Shown here one piece after another: positions 21,587-32,800 of a DNA stretch of 64,000 nucleotides (position 1 is its first letter; each line of letters opens with the position of its first letter). Both the position numbers and the translations under genes were made by a program. The notes below the pieces were generated by a model. That model was not told the DNA's origin. It was given only the letters and a program-made list of their open reading frames with translations, and did no database searches. Source of the stretch: Diadema setosum (taxonomy: Eukaryota > Echinodermata > Echinoidea > Diadematoida > Diadematidae); NCBI GenBank assembly GCA_033980235.1, contig CM067065.1, positions 3,539,847 through 3,603,846 on the forward strand, read 5' to 3'.

Positions 21587-24500
21587 TTTTTTTTTTTTTT
21601 TCAACGATGTTTATTCTGGTCCATTCAAAGTAATAGAAAAAAATAACAATTTTCATTTGTTACAATTGAAATGACGAAAATATACATTTGTGATCATAAT
21701 AGCAAATTTGCTATTGCTGTACATAATGACATAACAAAAATTACATTTTCACGAACAATTATCAAATTACCTAGAGTCACTTCCCCTATGCTCTCAAAAA
21801 ATTGCTTAAATTTAACAGTGATAATTCAATTCTTCTGGCATTAATCTTAATAATCATCCAAGTGAATTATGCAGCAAAAAATATACAGTAATAATGGAAC
21901 CATATTATTTATCAACCAATACCCGCCCACCTACTAACTCATATCCCTTACTGAGTCCCTATGATCACCCCCACCAGTTCCCTCCCTTCCTGTTTCCTCC
22001 CCCACCCCTATCTGTACACATGCAACACACAAACACACACAAACACACCCATACACACACACACACATACACATGCACCTAATTTGGTTAACTGCTCTTG
22101 CCTACACATCGCAATATAGTAAATATAGTTATATAATCAGCCCGCCAACAGGCTGACAGGAACACATGGGAAAGGAGGGGGAGAAAATACAAAACACCAC
22201 AAGAGAAAAAGAAAAAAAAAGAAAAAAAAAAGAAGAAGAAGAGGAGGAGAAATGAAGGAAAGGAAAAAAAATGAAGAAAAGAAAGAGTGGAATACTATGG
22301 AAACATTTCTATTTTCATAAAAGTCACAGACGTTGCACGTAGCTTCAGACTGGTTTATTCAACGAAGTCTCAAAATATTCCCATTTTTGTAAATGTACAT
22401 GTAGCTTCCCAGCCTTGGTCGCCAGGATTTTTTCCTCATTTATTAATTCAACAATAATCTTTCGCATCTTTTCTCCAGTGGGTAACTTATTTCCCGTTCT
22501 AGATTTAAAAATGATGTATTTTGTTAAAATAATCAAAGTATTTACACATTTTGATCTATTTGAATAACCAGAGATTCCCCCAAATATATCTCTCCAATCC
22601 ATATTCCTTAACTCATTTATATCAAAATAATTAATTATGAATTCCCATAACGGTTTCACTTTAACACAGTGTAAAAATAAATGCAGATAAGTTTCAGGCT
22701 CATGTTGGCAGAAGGAACAAAGGCTGTCTGTTACAAAACCAAACTTCATTAAACGCTCCTTAGTGTAAACTACGCCATGTAACATCATAAATTGAAATTC
22801 TTTATATTTTCTTATCAATGTACACTTACTCGGTTTAATAAAAAGATCTTTTATTTCTTTGTTTGTATAATCATAACTACTGTGGTCATCTTTAATTTGT
22901 AAAACATAAGATGACTGTAAATCTTCCACCATAGCCTCATATATTTTTCTCGATTTTAAAACTTGCAAATTTACTCTCTGACCAGAAAAAAATCAATTTT
23001 AAGTCAAAGTTTGTGGAATCAACTTGCTGAAGTGTCCCTGCTCTCATAGAGTCTTTCCATTTCTGGGGTATAGCATTAAATATATCATTCAGTTTAAGCA
23101 ATTCTTCTACCTTAAAACCAAGACCCAAGCTTTGAAAATGTGACTGAGATCTCAAAAGACCGTTATTTAATATATCTTGTATTGTAATTATTCCTGCATC
23201 AAATAAATCTCTATGAAAAAACATCCTACCTGCTATGCGTACACTCCTATTATTGAATATTATTGGATTTACAACCTCATTTTCCAACTGTCTATATTTA
23301 TAGATATCGAGCCAAACCTTCAATATTTCCGAATAAAAAGGTGGTACATTATCTGTCATAATAGATGAATCAAAGTCACACATAAACAGGAATCTACCTC
23401 CTACAGTACTAAAACAGAAGTCAAAAAATAATTTCCACCCAACTTCTTTTTCTCCATATAGAAGGCGTTTTAACCACATAATACGTTGTGCCTTAACAAA
23501 TAACCGAAAATTCGTCATTCTTAAACCCCCAAACTCATAATCTTGATACATAATATTTCTCTTTATACGGTCTTTGCCATGCCATAAGAAATCAAAGGTA
23601 ATTTTTCGACTTCTGAAAATACCCACTGAGGAACAACAATAAGTGATGCTACATAATTTAATTTTGACAAGGCGAATGTTTTCATAAGATGTATTTTTCC
23701 CATAAGTGTTAAATCTCTTTCTTTCCACCATCCTAAAAGACTTTTTATCTTACTTAATATTTCTTTAAAATTTAAATTCTCTTTTGCCTTAACATCTAAG
23801 GAAAAATAAATTCCTAATATTTTGATTTCTTGAACAAAATTCCCAAACAAATGAATATTTGGCCTATCTGTTTCCTCCCCAAGCCATAAGAAATTAGTCT
23901 TCCCTTTATTTATTTTGAGACCACTTATTTTCCCAAATTCATCAAATAAAAATTGTAACCTTTTAATTGAACCCTCATCTTTCACAAACAAAGAAATATC
24001 ATCCGCATATAAAATTTGTTTTATTTCATTTTGACCAAATTTAATTCCATTAATATCCTTATCTTTTCTAATAGCTCCAGCTAAAGTTTCCATAGCTAAT
24101 AAAAATATATATGGAGACAGAGGATCACCCTGCCTCACACCCCGTTTGATATTAAAGTACCCCGTTGAGTTTCCACCGTTCATAACACAGCTACTGATAT
24201 CCGTGTACAAGACTTTAACCCAAAATTGAAATGAATTCCCGAAACCAAATAATTGCAGAATTTTAAATAAAAAGATATGCGCTACCGAATCAAATGCTTT
24301 CTCAAAGTCCACCGCAACTAGATAACCGCACGGATGTTCCAATGCATGAAAAAGAATGTCATCTATTATTCTTACAGCTTCTCCGATATTTCTGTTTTTC
24401 ATATAGCCTACTTGATCATGATGAATAATTTCCGGTAACACCTTTTGAATCCTTTTAGCTAATATTTTTGATAAAATCTTATAATCAACATTTAACAAAG

Positions 24501-26121
24501 TAATAGGTCTATAGTGTTGAACATACATACCATCTTTACCTTCCTTCTCTATAAGTGTAATTACTCCTTGCTTTTGAGATGTAGACAATTCCCCCCTATT
24601 ATATGCCTCATTTAGTGTTTCAACTAAAATATCTCCTAAAACTGGCCAAAAAGTATTATAAAACTCCACAGTAAATCCATCATTTCCCGGAGACTTATTG
24701 ACTTTCATTTCCTTCAAAACTTCATAACATTCATTTTTAGTTACTTCACCTTCACATAAATTTCTACTTTCTTCATTTAATTTGGGAATACCAGATAAAA
24801 ACATCAACTTTTCATCTTCAAAAATATCACAAGCAGAATACAATTTTTCATAAAATGTTCTAATAATTTTCAAAATCTCATTTTTATCTGACACTATTTC
24901 TTTCTTTTCATTGTATAATTCTTTAATAACACTTTTCCTTTTCTTAGATTTCAACAACTGTTCAAAATACTGCGTTTTCTGTTCTCCCTCTTCATACCAC
25001 TCTGCTCTTGACCTGATTCTCAGACCTTGGCGAGAATAATCATACAAATTGTTTAATGCTGTTTTTTTCTCTTCAATTTCATCCGTTATAAATTTTACAG
25101 GTAAAGTCAATAATTGAGTTTGTAAATGACTTATTTCTGATTCTAACTTTTCTATTTCCTTTCTCCTTCGTTTTGCCTTCTCCTTCGAATAATTGATTAT
25201 AATATTTCTCATTTTCATCTTTAAAAAATCCCAAAAAAGTAATTTATCCTGGATTTCTGGAATCAATTGTTCCCTTAATTGATAAATTTTGTCATTCAAC
25301 ATATTAACAAACTCAAGATCTGCACATAAACTATTATTAAATTTCCAATAAGATTTACCAAATGAAAATTTATCTGCTAGATTCTTAAGTTGTAACAAAA
25401 TACAAGAATGATCAGGTGTAATTGACGTAATGATATCGCACTTATTAACCAAATTAAGTGCATTAGAGGAAAAAAACCAATAGTCTAAACGACTTTGAAC
25501 GATTGGCCACTTTTGCCTAAAAGTAAATTCCCTTTTATCCGGGTTTCTTTTTCGCCACACATCTTCTAGCTCACACCTTCTCAAAAATTCTTCCAATTTC
25601 TCATTAAACTTAGTTTTTATAATATTCTTTTGTCCCATATAATCTAATTTTCCATTCATGAGTATATTGAAATCCCCCCCTAAAACTACGAGCTGAGAAG
25701 GATCATACAATTCCGCTATCTTAGTATTTAGCTTATCCAAAAATTCAAACTGTGTTTTTTCTTTATCTCTAGTTGGGAAATAACAATTACCTACTAATAT
25801 TTTCACGCTTCTCAGTTCTCCCTTCAGTAATATATAACGCCCATCTTTATCTAATAAAACATTCTCAAATTTAAACTTTAAATTTGGGGATAACAAAACT
25901 AAAGTTCCCCTACTATGGTTTGATCCATGGCTGAAAAACATTGAGCCATCCCACTCTGAGCTCCACCTTTCCTCTACATCAACAGTACTATAAGTTTCTT
26001 GAAGAAAAACAATGTCACTTCCTTTGCTTTTACACCATGCAAAAATGTTATTCCTCTTAGCCCTATCCCTTATTCCCCGAACATTCAAAGAAATTAACGT
26101 AAGATGCTCATTTGTTTCCAT
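21587..26121 (-). mobile_element. L1/Tx1-like LINE, near complete
   Basis: On the minus strand a long protein-coding region (26121-22345) is followed by about 740 bp of 3' untranslated sequence, with a purine-rich stretch and (CA)n, ending in a 15-base poly(A) (T-run at 21587-21601). An upstream ORF1 is not seen in 26122-26860, so the copy is either 5'-truncated or its first ORF is decayed. Insertion next to (CA)n hides any target duplication. Confidence 0.85.
22345..26121 (-). pseudogene. LINE ORF2: AP endonuclease, reverse transcriptase, C-terminal zinc knuckle
   Basis: From ATG (METNEHLTLISLNVRGIRD) the protein runs about 1,258 residues if two frame changes are allowed. That is close to the usual size of L1/Tx1 ORF2. 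The endonuclease shows Asn13, Glu42 in FLQETYS, GGDFNILM near residue 150, SRLDYWF and TPDHS. The reverse transcriptase has NKSPGNDGFTVEFY, YRPITLLNVDYKILSKILA, VDFEKAFDSV, GVRQGDPLSPYIF and the catalytic YADD at about 705-708. The C-terminus carries CSFCQHEPETYLHLFLHC, a C-X2-C...H-X4-C zinc knuckle. The frame is lost near 23600 at an A-run, where one base appears missing, and again near 22960-22990. No other stops are seen. The protein would nick target DNA and copy its own RNA; this copy should be inactive unless the breaks are sequencing errors. Confidence 0.9.
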
Positions 26122-26860
26122 TATATAACAAGATTCTCATTATGAATGATAAAGCGTGCATTGGCACAAGACATGAATAATACAAAGTCCTCTCCCATGC
26201 GTTCCCGTTCAGGCCTCTCCAAGAATTTCCAACGAGTTGTGAGTACAAAGAGAGCACAGCTGATTTGTATAAACATGTAATTAGTTTGAGTGCGAGCAAA
26301 TAGCAGAACCATCACAGAAAAGGAACCTATGTCTCCTTCCAACTGCACATGTGGTACAAACATTCCAAACACACAACATCTAACATACCTCAACCACGCC
26401 CTATCCATATCCCTAGATACCGATCCCTAACCCAGCCAAATAAATTGAGGAAAAAAAAAAAAAAAACAAGAGTGAAAAACAAAACTATATGTAGCTGGCG
26501 AGTGGCGATATATGCAGACTTGCATTGACATTCAGCCTACACGCCCCAACAAAATTTTCATTTTTTATGAGTATCTTGCCTATAGCCTAAATAGCTTATG
26601 ACAGTTGCAAAACTAAACCTCATAAAATCTTAGATAATAGAAAGAAAGTCGAAACCCGCATAGTAGTGAAGGACATGGTAATGACGTAGTTTATATACCG
26701 CAATGAAGTGAATCTCATTATGATATTCAAGTACGTCAACCCTTTCCAATAGCAAATATTTTTCAAAAACAATACATGTATTTCAACCAGCAGAACAAAG
26801 GAGAAACTAATTTATTTATAATGTCCTTCCAATCGAAATAAATCGCAATAAATAAAATAT
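26122..26860. other. upstream of LINE; non-coding
   Basis: It probably includes residual 5' sequence of the LINE. An A-run of 15 lies at 26451-26466. No ORF1-like coding can be supported. Confidence 0.4.
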
Positions 26861-26985
26861 GTGACCCTGCACCTCAAAACAAAAACAAAAAGTCGCGAAC
26901 ATGAATTTCTACATAAGACCCCACTCTGAAAGAGCAGACCCTAAGCCTTAAAAATGTACAACAAAAGACCCGCTCCCTCATGAAA

Positions 26986-27084
26986 AAAAATCAAGTCCGG
27001 CCAAGCCGACCCACCCCACTCACTTTCAGTCAACACGCAAAATCAGCGTGTGCGACCCCATGTTCACCCCGAGCTGGTGCACGG

Positions 27085-27130
<46 letters not shown>

Positions 27131-28904
27131 CACATCAACAAAGCCTGCGGGATAGCGTGCGCGTGAGGCTTCTTTGTACAGTATATTGCGTGACACGTGC
27201 GTACGTACAATTGTACGTACGTACCAATAACCTCTTTGGTGCGTACACTAACATGCATTGTATGTGCAATCGGCATCGTTTTTGACCCTGTTGTACTGGT
27301 GGTGAGTAACTGAGAAAATCTCTATAAATCTACCATTTAAAAAATGCATCCACTACATTGAATAGCAACTATACATGAAGAAAATGTTTAGCTTGACAAT
27401 TTTATTCCCTCTCTACGAAAACGATGGAGTCATGTTTGTCAATCATGGCATTCTACACGTTGTGATAAGATCGTTCATACTGGCTCCGGCTTTTTCAGTA
27501 CGTAGTCCCATCTGTTCAAATTTGTGAAAGCTAGTTGGAGCAAAGAGTAGATGTTGATTTTGATGTTGATTTCCTGTTTGTTTGTTTGTTTGTTTTTCTC
27601 TCTGTCTTCCCTTTTTCCCGGGAGGTAGTATTTTTCGGATGATAATAGAATACAACCTTTAAACCACTTACTTGGGGAATTTTAATTCATACATGCATCG
27701 TTTTGTAGTGGAGTCTACATTGTAATAAATAAAATAGAGTAAAATATCCCGTTTGCGGCAGTTTAAGCTTTGTTGAGGGTTTTTCCAACTTTTAAACAAA
27801 TCAGGCGAATTATTTTTAACCATTTCATATATCATAGACAAGATTATTCATTAACGCAATTGTTTTCATGAAAGAAATTTACCATTGACCAACGCAGTTT
27901 TCATGATTTACCAGTGCAAAACCCGGCACAATTTTCGCCGATAAGGGCGATATGCGACGTAGTATTTCTGCTTGCGGCACGATGTACAATCCCTATGCAA
28001 TACGCGCGTGCTCCGCGATCTTTGGCTGAACGCCTTCACATGTCTCGCGAACATTGCGTAAGCGCCATTTCCCATTGCGAAAGCACGTGAAAATAGCGTG
28101 CGCACATGCATTGGCCGCAAACAACATCGCAATTCTGGCGGTGTTGTTGATGTCTTTCTCGTGTTTTTCTCACTTTTTTTCGATGGTAACATCCATTTTC
28201 CGAAAAAAATGGCGGCCCACATCGGCTCGCGAAAGTTCTGTTTTACGTGAGGATATGTTTTCAAAATCCCTAAACATCGAGAAAACGACAAAAAATCCAG
28301 TTTCTTGGACCATTGTTTCTTAACTGTTATGTTAAGAAGTACCGAAAATTTCATTTTGGATGGGATATGTTGTCATTTAGGTGTGAAAATTTCACTTTCG
28401 TCAGAAATCGTGCCCATTTTATCGGTTGGTTTTTGTTGATTGCTAGTGTGTTAGTGTATGTGTAGTGTGCATGTGACAGTGCAATGCTGTGTTTAGCTGT
28501 ATATTACCGTGTATGTTGTACCTGCCGCGAACGGCTGCACGGACGCTTACTGACGCAGTTACTCTAGGCCTAAATTTTACTGGTTAACGGTTAAAGGTCG
28601 GTCTGTACCTGGCCGGTCGTCGAGGAAATGTTCCGCGGAGACTGCGTCTACTGGCTTCACGGATCTCTTCCTTACGGAGGAGAGTGATATGCGATAACGT
28701 AAAAAAAAAAAAAATAAAAGACTCCTCCGGACAGACGGATCTTTCTGGATAAACTGCGACCAGCCCGATCGGGTCCAGTTTGCGGCACCCATCTGCCATA
28801 TTAGAAGGCATACATTATACATGCTTGTATGCCATAGCCACAGCATACATAGGAATACCTAAGGCCCATCTACAAAGTAAAAGGAAAACTTTTTTTTTTT
28901 TTTT
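26986..28904. other. sequence between the two halves of the split element
   Basis: It contains (CA)n at 27089-27126, a CGTACGTACAATTGTACGTACG palindrome near 27200-27225, a (GTTT)n run near 27575, the dispersed repeat at 28610-28745 and an A/T run near 28885. No transposase or gene is recognised. Confidence 0.45.
28610..28745 (-). repeat. dispersed repeat, copy b
   Basis: Inverted counterpart of 12885-13025, sharing ATGTTCCGCGGAGACTGCG, TCACGGATC and GGACAGACGGATCTTTCTG. Confidence 0.75.
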
Positions 28905-29319
28905 TTTTACCCATGCCGATGAAATGTTGAAATTAAGCATGCTCTATTAACACATTCTGACCATGTTTAATGCCAACTTTCAAAGCAGTAGCCTTATCCC
29001 TTCAAAAGTTATCAGACTTGAAAGTGAAGAGTGTGCAAAGGGCTATCAAGAAATGAAAAGGGGCCTCTAAAACATACCTGATCTCACTACTCATCAAAAA
29101 GAGTTGTAGGAAAACTGGTGAAAATACACTTTCCCATTCATTTTATGATCCCAAACTTAAGAGTAATGTAGAAGAAGGGTACAGTACATGTAGTTCTTTC
29201 AAAATATATGAAAAACTCAGTATTGACTTACTCGACCCATGTCACCTTTTTTGAGTCCTTACGTAAAGTCCTAAAATCAAGGGGTGCGACTTTTTGTTTG
29301 TTTTGTGATGCACGGTCAC

Positions 29320-29808
29320 ATGTAGCACATGTAGGAGCGCTATTTTTTATGTGTCAAAATGATTGGAAATTGAAGAAATGCATGCAATCTTGAAAAACTA
29401 TAAAACCGTGAAGGATCAAGGAAATGAATCCAAATGAACTGTTTTAACAAGCTGAAAACTAATTTGCAAAAAAATAATGTTTGAAGAAATCAGGGGACAT
29501 CTTTGTGTGGGCTGCGGCAAACTGGACCCCCCCCCCCACCTTGCTCAGTTGGTTCGCTCGCTATCTTGCGCTCATGCGCTCACTCTGAGACGCTGAGTTA
29601 TGAAGATACATTATATCTAAAAAAAAATTTGAACGTGGCATGGCATCTCTGAAAAAGATTTCATTGAAATTAACAAGGCAATACACACTTGTGTATTGGA
29701 TTGTATATATTGTATTGTATATATCGTGGAAGATACAGTTTGTAGAGATTATTTTAATTTACTTTACCCGTTGCTTCACTGTGATTTTTGTTCCCTTCTT
29801 TCTTTCAG
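29320..29808. other. region upstream of SNF/U1A start exon
   Basis: A pyrimidine tract ending TTCTTTCAG at 29808 is a good 3' splice site, so an upstream untranslated exon and the promoter should lie further left. I cannot identify either. A C-run is at 29527-29536. Confidence 0.4.
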
Positions 29809-29855
29809 TTTGTGTAACTAGTGCTCCAGCAACTTCCTGAGTTCAGAAAGCAGCA
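29809..29855 (+). other. 5' untranslated part of SNF/U1A exon
   Basis: Lies between the acceptor TTCTTTCAG and the ATG. An in-frame TGA eight codons before the ATG rules out a longer N-terminus within this exon. Confidence 0.6.
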
Positions 29856-32800
29856 ATGGCAGCTCCTAATCACACAATCTATATCAACAATCTCAATGAG
29901 AAGATAAAGAAGGATGGTGAGCAAAAATATTATTAATTGTGCAATATATAGATATAAAGTGACATATTCTTCTCCTTTTAAGGTGACATTGTTTGCTTTG
30001 AAAATTTGTACGTATTTACACTTGTACAATTGTACATCGAAAACTGGCTGGCAGCACTGTGAGGCCATGTGATACAGATTTCCATTTTCCTTCGTGAAGT
30101 ACAATCATACATTGGTCACATATACATTCCAATTTTATATTTTATTCTTTTTTATTTGTATGATTTTTTTTTTTTTCTGTTCTGTGGTAACTTGTCTGTC
30201 TATATTAGAATGTTCTTGGTTATCAAAATGTTATCTTGCATTGCTGGTCTCATCAAAGATTTGTGGAAAGGGGACAAATTATTCAGATTCCATGATGTGC
30301 AGGTCATGACACGATGGCTTGTGATTATTTTGTTTTTGTTATTTTATATTTTGTAAAGATGGTTTGAAATGCAGATACAGTGCAACGTTGGTATACGTAC
30401 AGATCTGCCAGAGACCAATGAAATGTTCTCATTACATCAGAGATAAAAAACCACGAGAATTTAAAAGGAATGTGACCTTCAAAACTATCTCTTCATGTCG
30501 GGTATCTGCCTGTGACATCTTTGTATCTTTGTTTTGACAAGGTTCACCTGTATCATTTCCCATCTTGTCCTTTGCAGAACTCAAGAAATCCCTCTACGCC
30601 ATATTCTCCCAGTTCGGCCAGATCATGGATATAGTGGCACTGAAGACGCTGAAGATGCGGGGCCAGGCGTTTGTCATCTTCCGCGACATCACCAGCGCCA
30701 CCAATGCCCTGCGTTCAATGCAAGGATTCCCCTTCTATGACAAGCCAATGGTACAGCAGATATCTTTGTTGAGCATGAGAATTTGTGGTTTCCTTTTCTT
30801 CCATTTTGCCTGTAAAAAAAATTAGCTTGAGTTTGAGTTGAGTTAATTAAAAACAACATCTAATCTTTGTTTTAAACTTGGGGCCCTCCATTGTACAGTG
30901 CTGTGTGTTTGGCTGGTCGTAGTTAGGTCTCAGTGTGCTTATCAATTGCCACAATTTTTGTTGTTATTATGTCTTAAAAAGAAAATGAAAAGTTGCGTTA
31001 AACAAATACATACTGCTACTGAACGTTTTCGACGTGCACTCTTCGGAGTAGAAACCGCACGTATGAAACAGGAAGCGCGAACATAACAATATAAGCAAAT
31101 CGGTTTCATACGTGCGGTTTCTACTCCGAAGAGTGCACGTCGAAAACGTTCAGTAGCAGTATGTATTTGTTTAACGCAATTTTGAAGTTTTGTACCACCA
31201 AGCATCTCTTTGTATATCTCAAAAATGAAAAGTTCTTAAAGGAATGTTGTGATAAAAAAGTGTTTTCCATTTCTTCAATTTTGCCCACAAAAAAAAAGAA
31301 AAAGAAAAATAGGTATATAAGTAACAAAATACGGTACTAGTGTGATGTCCATTGCCAGCTAAGTTTATTGTATGTGTTTTCAAAAAAAAAAAAAAAATTA
31401 TAAGTCCTTGAAGAGATTGTATAGTTTTGATTGAGACCCAACTTCAGGTTTCTAGCATTTTTGATGAGATATTGAGAAACCTCTCATGAAATGTGAAAGA
31501 GGTTGTCATTTCAAAAGGAATTCAACATTTGTTTAATGAAAATTGGTTTTTAAATAGCTTATATATCCCAAATCCGATGATCCTAATGAAAAGTTGGACC
31601 CTCCTTTTACTACAGTCGCTTTGTTTTACTTTGTTTTTGGATGTCTCTGCAATTCCAAAACTTATTTTCATCAGATAAACTTTAAATCTTCTTAGAATGG
31701 TATGATCTGTACTGTATCATAAGTGGTTTCTTGGTATCTCACAAAAAGCCCCATCCTCAACTCCACAAATACTATAACATCCCTTTAAATAAATGTTATG
31801 ATTGAAGTGGAGGCTGTGATGAGATGGTTGCAATTGCATAATCAGTATATTGAGTTTGAAAGAGGTTGTCATTTCAAAAGGAATTCAACATTTGTTTAAT
31901 GAAAATTGGTTTTTAAATAGCTTATATATCCCAAATCCGATGATCCTAATGAAAAGTTGGACCCTCCTTTTACTACAGTCGCTTTGTTTTACTTTGTTTT
32001 TGGATGTCTCTGCAATTCCAAAACTTATTTTCATCAGATAAACTTTAAATCTTCTTAGAATGGTATGATCTGTACTGTATCATAAGTGGTTTCTTGGTAT
32101 CTCACAAAAAGCCCCATCCTCAACTCCACAAATACTATAACATCCCTTTAAATAAATGTTATGATTGAAGTGGAGGCTGTGATGAGATGGTTGCAATTGC
32201 ATAATCAGTATATTGAGTTTGAGCCATTACTGTCATGTCTTTTGCCTGCTGTGTTTAAATAACCATATCATTTGGGCAAAGGAAGCCCAAAACTGGCACA
32301 GCAGCAAACTGCAGCCTGGTAAAGTGATCTGCAGGGTCTGATGGGTCGTGATGATTTTAGTCAAAGTACAATAGCAGCCAGGACTGACATTGTGTGTTTA
32401 ACTCTTTGACTCTCATCCGCAGAGAATCCAATTTGCCAAGACAAAGTCTGATGCCATTGCCAAGATGCAGGGAACATACGTACCGCGGGAGAAGAGAGTA
32501 GAAAAGAGGAAGCCAGATCTGCCAGGTATGGACAGTGATGTTATAAACTAAAGCCAGATTTTTTCATCTTTTGCAAGTAACCTTTTTGCTTGTTTGTGTG
32601 CATGTTAACATTGCAGCTATGACTGTCTTGACACTGGTTTTCAAGCAACCATAATGGTGTTAACACTCGCCATGAAGTACTTGTAACTGTCCTTACACTA
32701 GGCGTGATGAAGCATGTGGCATATTGAGGCAATGATATTAACTTTATAATTTTGCAGGGTATTTCGACTATGCAGTACATTAAACTTTGTGTGTGTCATT

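Larger units (their letters stand above)
26861..29319 (-). mobile_element. GTGACC-termini element split by about 1.9 kb
   Basis: 26861-26985 matches, inverted, the right end of the 11897-12594 element (GTGACCCTGCA...AACAAAAAGTCG). 28905-29319 matches, inverted, its left half, ending GTGATGCACGGTCAC. Order and orientation fit a single minus-oriented copy whose middle was replaced or interrupted by 26986-28904. Flanks ATAT and ATGT differ by one base, a possible old 4-bp target duplication. Confidence 0.55.

Noticed and set aside
30898..31205. Open frames with peptide [20 protein letters not shown] on both strands
   Set aside because: They are the two arms of the perfect hairpin read in both directions; not a gene.
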